From: Symbiodinium natans
Lineage: Eukaryota; Sar; Dinophyceae; Suessiales; Symbiodiniaceae
Assembly: GCA_905221605.1 (NCBI GenBank)
Contig: CAJNDS010002819.1
Span: 40,001 to 102,000 of the forward strand
Direction: 5' to 3'
Length of the DNA: 62,000 bases
Shown here: positions 12,175-21,550 of the stretch, piece after piece
How positions within the stretch are numbered: position 1 is the stretch's first letter
Layout of the letters: each line of letters opens with the position of its first letter
Notes under the pieces: generated by a model
Told to the model about the DNA's origin: nothing
Databases searched by the model: none
Seen by the model: only the letters and a program-made list of their open reading frames with translations
Made by a program: the position numbers and the translations under genes

Positions 12175-14473
12175 CAAGGGGCCCAGAGATATCCCATTGA
12201 GCACTCGAAGCCTTTCAAACCCCGAAGCTTCAAAGACCTTCAACACGCCTGCGTGTAGCATTGGCTCCTAGGCTTCAGCCCCAATGCAATGAATTCATTC
12301 GTCGGACGAGGCGACGAGCTAGACGAATGTTCGTTTTCTTGCTGCAGGGTTGAGGTTTCCTGTGAGAGCAGAAGCAGTCGATTCTCACAGTCCTGAAACA
12401 AGTGAAGAGCTTATCCTGGTGTCTTGCAGATTGGGTACTGCGCACACCATTCTCAAACCCTCTGCATGTCGAGGTTTCCTCGGGTTGCCGAAGCGCCCGT
12501 ATCACATATCAGGGCCAAGAGAGAGCCACGCCCCGCCTCACCCACAACGTCTCTGCAAACAGCTTGGACAACCTAGACTCGGGAATCTCGATGTAGGTTG
12601 CACCTGCGTGCTCGCCCATTATGCAGGTGCCCGAAAATTCATCCGAAGGCCAGACTTCTTTTCATTGTGCCAGGCAATGCGATGCCTCTGGCCATGCAAC
12701 CCATGCGAATTGCATGTGGGTCCTGGATGGTGTGGGTCTGATAATTTTTTGCTTAGCTATTCTCCTCGCCCGGGTCACCTGGCCTCAAGTCAAATGTGTA
12801 AGACCTAAGAAGGCTTGAGGTGCATCCCGGGCGATGCGAAAGCCGAATCATACTGCAAGCAGCACGTGCCAGGCATTGCCAAGCAGCTGCCAGGCAGAAC
12901 CGTACTCGAGTTTTTACCGTTCGAAGCGTCATTCAGGCGGCGCTTTCGAAAAGGTTTCAGCCCATCGCCAACCGAAAACAACTCGATGACAGCTGAGAAG
13001 CACACGAGTGTCCCCAACAGGTGACATTAGCAGATAGGAGATCATGTCCGGCCCCCTCGCCTCGGCATGTGGCATCTTTAGGTGTTGTGGGAAGCCCAAT
13101 TTTTTGCAACAGAACTGGGAAGTGGGTTGTTGAAGGGCTGAGTCGGGGCTAAGTACTTCGCAGGTCAGGTGATGTCGGCGAAGCCTACGGCCCTGAAGCC
13201 ACTCTATCCAAAGGTGAAGCCAAGGCGACTCTAGACCTCGGAACCCAAATGCCACCAAAGGGTTTCCAAAGCTCCTGAGGCAGGTGCGGGGAGGAGTGTG
13301 GTCCACAGTAGGGTCGCTGGGTTTATGGGTCCATAGGTCTATCACAGCAAGTCCAGCTCTCGTCACAAGATCGGAGGGGTGCATGGCAGGAAGGGCAGGC
13401 TCCATAGGTCCGTAGAGGTCCGTAGAGGTCCGTATAGGTCCATGGGAGGGTTTTGCAGTTCTAGGGGTCCATGGAGGTCCATGGAGGTCGGTTGTTACGC
13501 CGAACGCCTCAAGCCTGGGACCTCGGCGGATACCACCAATATCATCGCCGTCCAAGTCCAGGAACTTTGTGCAAGGCTTCGAACCTTATCATGTTAGAAT
13601 GTGCCTATGGCTCTCAGGTCATATTGAACGCCAGCCAGTGAATGCGGACAGTGTAGGCTTCTTATCAAGGTCCACGATGAGAAAACGGCTGTTGCCTTGA
13701 CTTGTGGAGCAGCAAAAGCAATAACAACTAGTTGCACGGAGCATAGTATCCAAGCTCGAATCCCAGCAACTTGAGAAGGGTACAAAAGGTTACTGCAGCC
13801 CAAGACTGCCTACTGACCACGATGCTTGCAACATAGATTTCAGCGAGTCCGTCCGCGAGCGGGCTTCAGCGCGGGATGTGGGAGAAGGCAGATGACGCTT
13901 TTTCGGTTCTGTGCAAGTGGGTCATGGTCGCTTCGCGACGCTTGGGGCTTTACTCTGCTCGAGCTTGAGGTCTCGGAACGTGCACCTGATGAGAGTGAAC
14001 GAAGTGAGGCCTATTCCCTGTGCATAAGGGCCAATGTACACAGGTGACCTTTTCGTGCCATCTCTGCAGCACTCACGTTTGCATCGTTGTAGGGTCTTGG
14101 AGTTGCTCGGGTCCTGGCAACATGTTTTTGTCAGCCCCAACCGCCTCTTTCAACGGAGGGCGTGTGTGTGCAATTATCTGGAGCGATTTCTGCAAAGATG
14201 GCGGGGCTCGCATTCTGGTAAGGGTGCCTTCCAAGCATCTCGCAACATACGTAGCAAAGTCTGCCATGCTGGTCATCGCAGGGCGCTCTCGCCATTTGAG
14301 CAATGATGTCGTGTTTTGAACAGTGCTGCTTGAAAGTTTGTCGCGCGTTTTGCGTCTGAACGTTTCGCACGCTCAATGCAAAGAAGGGTTGATGTCGCCT
14401 CTGCCGAAGCCTTTTTGTTCAATCTTGGCGAGTGTTTACAGGTCCGACAGGTCTGCGTGCTGTGGCTGGAGCC
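12175..14473. other. Intergenic; no gene recognised
   Basis: Between the membrane-protein stop and the Cys-rich gene there is no convincing coding exon. A 152-codon + frame (12350-12808) and a 208-codon - frame (12929-13555) are open, but neither reads as a plausible protein or chains with neighbours. A 10-bp repeat (unit gtagaggtcc or gtccatggag) lies at about 13405-13495 and keeps the - frame open. Confidence 0.45.
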
Positions 14474-16026
14474 ATGATGACGCGTGTGGTTTCGGGTGCC
14501 ACTCTGGTTGCTTGCATGTTGGGCGCTTCGGCCTCGAGTGTGGCAGCGCCAGGCTGCACGTGCATCTCGCACGGCCAGATGACGGAGATGGTCGGTGGCA
14601 TGAAAAAAGTTGAGGCCAGCGTCGGGGGAAGCGATGTCATGTACCCTGCAAGTTATGGCAACTATTGCGGCAAGCAGTCGGAGCCTGGTGCTTCCGCATG
14701 CTTCAACCTCACTAGTGGTGAGGAGCTTCCAGCATCTGAGCAGGCAGGCTGGTGCAACGACCCATGGTGTTACGTGGCTGGGTAAGACATTTGGAAATTT
14801 TGTATTTCGCATATTTTGCCTTATGGGGTTTCTAGAGGGTCATATTTGGGAATGTTTTGTTTCAGAGGTTTCACGGACGAACCTAGGTGGATCCTTGCAC
14901 CTGTCCTGTGGCCGATCTCGCGCTTACGAGCTACTTCCCGGGCTCCAAGCTTTACTACTCTTACTCGAATTGCGGTGGGGTGGACACCTTCTCTAGCAGC
15001 AGCAGTTTGAATGTTGATGCTGGTTGTGCCGCGAACTATACCCCTGTCACAACAGGCACCTGCCTGTTGAAGATGTCCAATGGCCAGTCGAAGGTCGACT
15101 GCACCGCAGCCTTTGCCAAGGAGGGCAAGTGCGTGATGGCCACGCCCGGAGGTCCGAACACGACGGCTACTCAGTATCCGCCCACCTACGGTGAGGGATG
15201 TGGGGTGCACCTTGAGCCAGGGTCATCATCATGCTCCGATTCAAGTGGCAATCCTTTACCACAAAACGAAAGTGCAGGTTGGTGCACCGACCCTTGGTCC
15301 TACGTGAACCCCTGCGAATGTACGGCCAGTGACATGGCCCGCTCAACGTACTTTGGCCTCGAGCTCTACTACAGCTACAGCGTGTGTGGTGCCACGGACA
15401 CGTACACTGAGAACCCATCCGCTGTGACCATCACTGACAGTGTGGGATGTCCCAGCCCACCACCGCCAGCGATCAGCCCTATGAACTGGCCATTCACAAG
15501 TGCCCTGCAGGAAGGCTGCGAGTGCGTCCCTTTGGCCGATATGTACTTGATGAGCTCCACAGATGCCTCCTGCGCGCAGGGAACTGGCAAGTGTGCGAAC
15601 GCCAGCAGCGGCATGCTCACGGCAAACTATGGTGGCAGCTGCGGAATCCATGCAGAGCTCTTCAGCTCAAGCTGCTATGACCAGGACACAGGCAAGATGT
15701 GGGCAGACCAGTGTGAGGAGGGGTGGAGTGTTGGGTGCCGAGCAGCTTGGTGTGACAGGCCTTGGTGTTACGTGAATCCTTGCACATGCAGCTCGGTGTC
15801 AGACATCGCGGCGAGCCAATACTTTCCAGGGTCGACGCTCTACTACTCCTACGCGAACTGCAAGTCGATCGACACTTTCACTCCAGGCGGCAGTTCCGTG
15901 GACATTGCGTCCATCTGCCCCACAACCAGCGCCGGCCCGGCGACGACCAGCAGCGCTGGAACTGTGGGAGCATGGGCCTTCCTCACTGCGGCTTTGATGA
16001 ACTTCATGACGCTTCTGGCTTGCTGA
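14474..16026 (+). CDS. Secreted Cys-rich protein with three repeated modules
   Basis: Two exons, 14474-14773 and 14887-16026 (TGA), give about 479 residues. The ATG at 14474 (a second ATG follows) opens a signal peptide (MMTRVVSGATLVACML, then small residues). The mature part has three copies of a module of about 75 residues. Shared marks are Y-G-x-x-C-G, a Ser/Cys pair, GWCxDPW(C/S)YV, a Pro-Cys step, and LYYSYxxC followed by DT(F/Y). Copy 2 has PWS in place of PWC. Copy 3 has a small insertion before AWCDRPWCYVNPC. The C-terminus is a Thr/Ser/Gly stretch followed by a hydrophobic tail (VGAWAFLTAALMNFM), as in GPI-anchored proteins. A surface or cell-wall location is inferred. PWCY recalls kringle domains, but the rest does not match, and I do not recognise the family. 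Confidence 0.82.
14774..14886 (+). other. 113-bp phase-0 intron bounded by GTGG repeats
   Basis: The exon reads tgg tgt tac, and the intron opens with gtggctggg and closes with cctag. Exon 2 then opens with gtggatcct. The same GTGG therefore stands at both intron ends. The join restores the WCYV-x-PC motif found intact in copies 2 and 3 of the same protein. The stronger-looking donor GTAAGA at 14782 would break the frame with every acceptor I tried. Confidence 0.75.
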
Positions 16027-17976
16027 GGTTAATCACCAAAACTCAAGCATGCCTCTACTCACCGGCCTGATTGGCATTGAAGGCGACGAAGGCGCGCCTC
16101 ATGTCGGCATCGCACTACGATTTGACGTTTAATGTGTCATCCGAAGAACTTGGCAGAAAAAGGAGAGACCCACACTGAATCCTTTGCGCCTGTCGCTTCA
16201 TAATGACCGGTTTCATGGTTGTTCTTGCTTCAACATGTGAGATACCATAGTCGGTCATGTCCTACACTCCAACCTGCCACTTTTGGTAGATGGTCATTCT
16301 GTCTGCTGTGTCCCTTGTGGACTTTCTACATCGTGTGCTCAAGTGGAAAGCTTGTGCTTGGGTCTCGACGCGGCTGGAACAGGCAGCATTGCGATAAGGA
16401 GGGAGTCTGCACTTGAAACCAAATGCAGAGAGGTGCATGGAGCTTGAACTCCGGGTTTGGGTGATTGTTTCGGCTCCAGCATTTGCCAGCTGCGGTCCTG
16501 TCGTAGCGGGGATCTCAGCTAAGCCAGCATGTTGTGCAGGCAGCACGACGCACGAACACGACAGATTACGGCACATGTTCCCGCTTGTGGGAGCCAGCAG
16601 GGCAAGACTGAGGTTTCGGGTTGTTGCCAGCCTCAGCCACGAACCACATTTAGCAATGGGTTCCAAATGCACAGGCATGTAGAGATTTGGCAAACAAGAC
16701 CGTTGAGCGGCAACTGAGCGGTACACATTGGTGCACATTTTCAATTTCGTGGCATCACCGATTCGCTCCGGGCTGCTGAGCTGCTGACCAGTGCAGGCAG
16801 GAGAAGGGGCACCTGGCAAAGGGCATATGCGTGCGGGACGGGCGTTTGGGCATCTGGGAGAGGGGCATCTGAGCCCTTCATAGACGGAGGACGTAGGACA
16901 AATGGAGATAAGTACACTCAGACGGCACCGCCGAACTCCGCAACAACCAAAAAACCACTCTTGCTAAGGGAAGAGTATCGATGGGCATTCTTTTCATTTC
17001 TATTCCCAATAAAATCCTCGAGGATCCCCGAAGCCCATCCCCTTAGTGTCTCCTTGAGCTAGGTAAGTCACATGTGAGGTCTAAGGTGGTCTCGGCCCAC
17101 CTACTCGAAGAGCGAGTAGTCGAGGCTTGTGGAGCAATGGCGGTGCTCCCTGTTGCCATCCAGCCAGGAGCTTAAAAACGAACCGCGCCAAACAGCGGTC
17201 CGAGCGGTAGGACCGACCGTCGGTCACCTTAATCAGCCAGCTCTTTCTCTCCTAGGGTTGAGGGTTAAGGGTTTCAGCCTTACCAGGCCGCTGCGCCCAG
17301 AACCCTACTGTTCGCCTAGCCAGCCTCTTTCCCTCCTAGCTTTTATGGGTTTTGGGCGAAAGCAATGCATGGGCCGAGCACCTTTTTCTGCAGGCTTCAC
17401 AGGGTACAGAGGTTCGGCATTGGGGCCGTGGCTGTTTGCCGAATGTCTCTGTGTTCGCTGTGACTTCCTTGCTCTGTTTCTTGACTGTGTCTGAGTTGTT
17501 TCCTGAATCTTGTTGGGTCGTGGCCGCACCCTCCAAATCTGCCCGAAGTCCGAGTAGTTCAATACTTCCTAAGGCAGACCATCAGTGAAGTGCAGAGCCA
17601 CTACAAGAAGCTGCATGACCAGGCTGTGTATTCGAGTGTGCTTGACTGCGTTCTAGGGGGGCGACGCTCACCGCCTTTCTTCTAGCAAGCCTGCCAGGAA
17701 TTTGCAGAACGTGCGCTACTAACGGCTGATATTGTTGACACTGTTGACACTGTTGACACTGTTGAAACTGTTGACGCTGTCGACACTGTTGACGCTGTTG
17801 ACTTGTAGCAGCGCAATTCATGACTTCCAACATCTTTCCGGTGCCAGGTGTTGAGCCTTCAAAGCGAGAACCTGGACTGGCCGGGGATTGTACCTACTTC
17901 ACAAGCCTGAGAGTTCGGTATCTTTGCGCACCGTGCGGGGTAACGAGCATCTGGGACCTCTAAAGCGACGCGTGAG
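16027..17976. other. Intergenic; no gene recognised
   Basis: No exon chain or domain is visible after the Cys-rich gene. A telomere-like phrase lies near 17252-17280. A 9-bp tandem repeat (tgttgacac, about 8 copies with single changes) lies at 17732-17802; its - frame gives QQCQQC-type repeats only. Confidence 0.5.
17732..17802. repeat. 9-bp minisatellite, about 8 copies
   Basis: Unit tgttgacac with variants tgttgaaac, tgttgacgc and tgtcgacac, head to tail. The substitutions are scattered, as in an ageing array. Confidence 0.9.
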
Positions 17977-18299
17977 GACCTGAAGAAGGAGCTTCAGGAG
18001 ATGGGCGTGCGCTCCCACTCCAAGGCGCTGCAACGTGCCGAAGGCTTTTGTACTTTGGGAGCGGATGTCCCCATCGCGCTCCGTGTCTCTCTCGCTCTGA
18101 TCTCTGGCATTCTCCGAGCGGCACACTCATTTTTTTTGGCCGAGATTCTCAGAGCGAGAAGATTCGAGAGGGCGGTTCCGTGAGGTGATGGAGTCCCTGA
18201 TCAACGAGAACCACCGCCTGAAGGCGCCTCCCCGAGAGGAAGTTCCCAGGGCAGTTCTCGCTGCAACCCCGCTCTGGAGCTCAGGCGCAGATGGCGCAG
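17977..18299 (+). CDS. Coiled-coil protein exons, partial
   Basis: Three short exons join in phase 0 with AG/G acceptors: 17977-18036, 18185-18223 and from 18285, with GC, GC and probably GT donors. They encode DLKKELQEMGVRSHSKALQR, then VMESLINENHRLK, then AQMAQ. Heptad-like spacing of Leu/Val/Met with many Lys, Glu and Asn suggests a coiled coil. I see neither start nor stop. These exons may be the N-terminal part of the channel gene that starts by 21.5 kb on the same strand, since N-terminal coiled coils occur in such proteins, but the CT array lies between and no join was found. They could also be a separate gene. Confidence 0.4.
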
Positions 18300-19237
18300 G
18301 TGCGCGTCATCGAGGGGCTGAACCCGCCGGGCTGCGCCCCGCCGTCGCCCTAGCACTCTGCAGGGCTCCACAACACTCAGAGTAACAGTTACCTTACAGT
18401 TCCTTATAACTTATAGCTGTTCCGCACTTCTGCGCAGCTCCTGCTGTCGTCGCTGTTCGGATCGTGTTGGGGATGTTTGCTGGAAGGGCCTGGCAAAGGG
18501 TCTGCTTCCCCGCCAAACCAAGACGTCCTCATTGAACTCTGCCTCAGGGAGGAAGACGAGCTCATCTCCATCAAGACTGTGTCGTCTTGTGGCTGCATGA
18601 AGTTGTTCTGTACGCCACAGTATGTTGAAAGACCCGCCTCGAGAGAAGCTGAGCAGAAGTGACTGCGACACTCCCTTCTTCCCCACGTGTCCCAGGCTGG
18701 AAGGACCTGAAGTTCGGTCGCGGATTCGGAAGGCGGAGTGTGGTCAGTCAGTGCGTGTCAGTGTGGTGACGTCATCCGTTATCCTGAGATTCTCCCTCCT
18801 GACGTAAGGGGGGTCATGGCTCCTTGTGTCGAGTAGCATTGCCGGGGATGTTCTCCTAGCTTCATGCGCCAACTTGCAAGCTGACTTCACGACTGACAAA
18901 GCCGCATGCCCTGGGAGGTCAGCACGCAGGCGCCGTCTTGCAAGAGCAGCAGTATAGGAATGCGGACCAAAGTGGGCTTCTTGAGCTGTATCTGTCACCT
19001 GCGCTTGGCTCATTCTCTGCGATACTCACGCAGTCCTAGCTGTAGCTTAGCAAAGCCTCCTCTCTTGTGGCGAAATGTGGCGAAACTTATGCATCTTCCT
19101 TGAGGCGGTGCATGATGCTGTCCACATCCGGAAGTCATTCCCCCAGAGGATTTGGGTCCCTCCAGTGCTGTGGTTCCGGGATGGTTCCGGAAGGATTCCG
19201 CGACGTGGTTTCGTAGTTTGGCAAAGCTTCGCGGCCC

Positions 19238-20119
19238 GTCTCTCTGTGTCTCTGTCTCGCTGTCTCTCTCTGTCTCCCTCTGTCTCTCGCTGTCTCTCGC
19301 TGTCTCTCTCTGTCTCTCTCTGTCTCTCGCTGTCTCTCTCTGTCTCTCTCTGTCTCTCGCTGTCTCCCTCTGTCTCTCTCTGTCTCTCTCTGTCTCTCTC
19401 TGTCTCTCTCTGTCTCTCTCTGCCTCTCTCTGTCTCCCTCTGTCTCTCGCTGTCTCTCTCTGTCTCTCGCTGTCTCTCTCTGTCTCTCGCTGTCTCTCTC
19501 TGTCTCTCTCTGTCTCTCGCTGTCTCTCTCTGTCTCTCTCTGTCTCTCTCTGTCTCCCTCTGTCTCTCTCTGTCTCTCTCTGTCTCTCTCTGTCTCTCTC
19601 TGTCTCTCTCTGTCTCTCTCTGTCTCTCGCTGTCTCTCTCTGTCTCTCTCTGTCTCTCGCTGTCTCTCTCTGTCTCTCTCTGTCTCTCTCTGTCTCTCTC
19701 TGTCTCTCTCTGTCTCTCTCTGTCTCTCTCTGTCTCTACATGTATCCCAGGTCTCTCTCTGTCTCTCTCTGTCTCTCTGTGTCTCTCTCTGTCTCTCTCT
19801 GTCTCTCTCTGTCTCCCTCTGTCTCTCTCTGTCTCTCTGTGTCCCTCTCTGTCTCTCTCTGTCTCTCTCTGTCTCTCTCTGTCTCTCTCTGTCTCTCTCT
19901 GTCTCTCTCTGTCTCTCTCTGTTTCTCTCTGTCTCTCTCTGTCTCTCTCTGTCTCTCTGTGTCTCTCTGTGTCTCTCTTTTCTCTCTCTTTTCTCTCTCT
20001 TTTCTCTGTCTTTTCTCTCTCTTTTCTCTCTCTCTTTTCTCTCTATGTTCTCTCTTTTTTCTGTCTTTTCTGTCTCTTTTCTCTCTCTTTTCTGTCTCTT
20101 CTCTCTCTCTCTCTCTCTA
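19238..20119. repeat. 0.9-kb CT-rich satellite (tgtctctc)n
   Basis: An 8-bp unit tgtctctc repeats for nearly 900 bp with point variants (ctcgc, ctccc) and one unique interruption (acatgtatcccag, near 19737-19750). After about 19975 the unit drifts to tttctctctc. Very long ORFs on both strands (Ser/Leu/Val/Cys on +, Arg/Glu/Asp/Thr on -) are artefacts because the period shifts frame without creating stops. Confidence 0.95.
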
Positions 20120-20282
20120 CGAGGCACATGATGAATGGAGAGGACGCTGCCGCGATCTCAGCCGTACCCATGCTTCATGCAAAGGTTTTGCAAGGGTGAA
20201 GAGGTTGGATCAAATTGTCGTCGCCCAGAGCCCAGAGTTTTATGTTCGACGGCGCGCGGGGACATTCCACAGTTTGTCTGAG

Positions 20283-20345
20283 GAGAGTGAAGATGGGATG
20301 CTGGCCAGCGACAAGATCAAGAAGCTCAAGACACGCGAAATCAAG
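20283..20345 (+). CDS. Possible exon, charged, maybe 5' part of channel gene
   Basis: After an AG/G acceptor the frame reads ESEDGMLASDKIKKLKTREI. It is rich in alternating acidic and basic residues, unlike the surrounding frames, and could be the cytosolic stretch before the first membrane segment of the channel encoded downstream. No splice join to 21551 could be fixed, so this is inference from position and composition. Confidence 0.3.
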
Positions 20346-21209
20346 TTGTCGGGCTTGGCAGTGTTATGCAGTGTTGTTTGGCTCTCCCAATCTTCACACC
20401 ACCGGAGCTGTTTCCCCAATACGAAGTGCACGTGCTTAAGGCGTCTGTCTGAGGTTTTGTGGGAGATTGGAGGGGTTGAGGGGTGTGGGGGGGTTGAAGG
20501 GTTTGAGGGGTTTGCGGGGGTGGATTGTGGCGGAAGAGAGTGGGGGAGAGGATGGACCCCTTCGCAGACACGCCCCTGGAGCCCCCGCCGCCCGGGAGCC
20601 GAGAAGTGAGACAAAAGCGCTGAGAGGAGAGCAAAGAGACAAGCAAAAGAGGAAAAGGGAGAAGAGAATGTGTTCTCAGAGAGTCTCTCCTGCTTTCGAA
20701 ATCGTTCCTTCATTTCTTCGAGGCCGCTGCTCGCCCGGAAGTCGATCTGCGGCCTGCCGGGAGCTCTCAGACCTCAGACCGAGACAGAGACAGCGAGAGA
20801 GAGAGAGAGAGAGCGAGAGCAAAAAGTGAGGTTCTGTTCCTGTCCTCACCCGAAACTGCCCCGAACCCCCCCCCCCCCCCAAACCCGGACAGAGAAGACA
20901 CAGCATCGGCAGGGCTCGAGAAGCAGTTCTGCGCGCTGAGGTGTTTCCCGGTTGACATTCGAAGCACCGAGAAGGACGCTGCGTTGCCACAGCTTTGGTC
21001 GCTGGATGTCGCATGTCACAGCTTTCATGTTTGCGGGGCTCAGCCAGCCGGTCGCGCGTTTCGGGGAGCTCCGTTTCGGGGAGCTCCAGTACTTGCAATG
21101 CTTTGCAGGAGCGCCTTAGCAAGAGGTTTACCAACGGCCTCTTTTTCAAGTCGCGCGGGGCTCCAGAGAACGAGAGAAGAAGGGATACGAAGATAGAAGA
21201 GAAGAAGGG

Positions 21210-21280
21210 AGAAGAGTAGAGAGAAGAGTAGAGAGAAGAGTAGAGAGAAGAGTAGAGAGAAGAGTAGAGAGAAGAGGGAG
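21210..21280. repeat. 12-bp repeat (gagaagagtaga)n
   Basis: Six or so head-to-tail copies of gagaagagtaga within a purine-rich stretch. A phase of pure (CT)n follows at about 21509-21530. Confidence 0.85.
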
Positions 21281-21550
21281 GGAAGGAGAGAGAGCGAGAG
21301 AGCTCCCGCCACTGTCGTGGTGGTTGGGGGACCTAAAGAGACACGGCTCAGCCTCCTCTTCCGTCTTCATTCTTTTCATTCTCTTTGGAGACTCTGTGGA
21401 GAGGGAGGCTCTATCCCTCTCCTCAGCTGGTCTGGCCCATGGCCTCTGGCGTCAGAGAGGATAGGAGCGGCCCTTGTCTATATTTTTCCTTTGTCTTTCT
21501 CCAAGTTTCTCTCTCTCTCTCTCTCTCTCTTCTTTCTTCCGGCCTCCCAG

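Noticed and set aside
13725-13790. Possible tRNA B-box-like phrase (gctcgaatcccag)
   Set aside because: No matching A box or cloverleaf stems could be drawn around it.
19075-20609. Long ORFs of 374 and 485 codons (+) and 330 codons (-)
   Set aside because: They read through the 8-bp CT satellite and consist of Ser/Leu/Val/Cys or Arg/Glu/Asp/Thr repeats.
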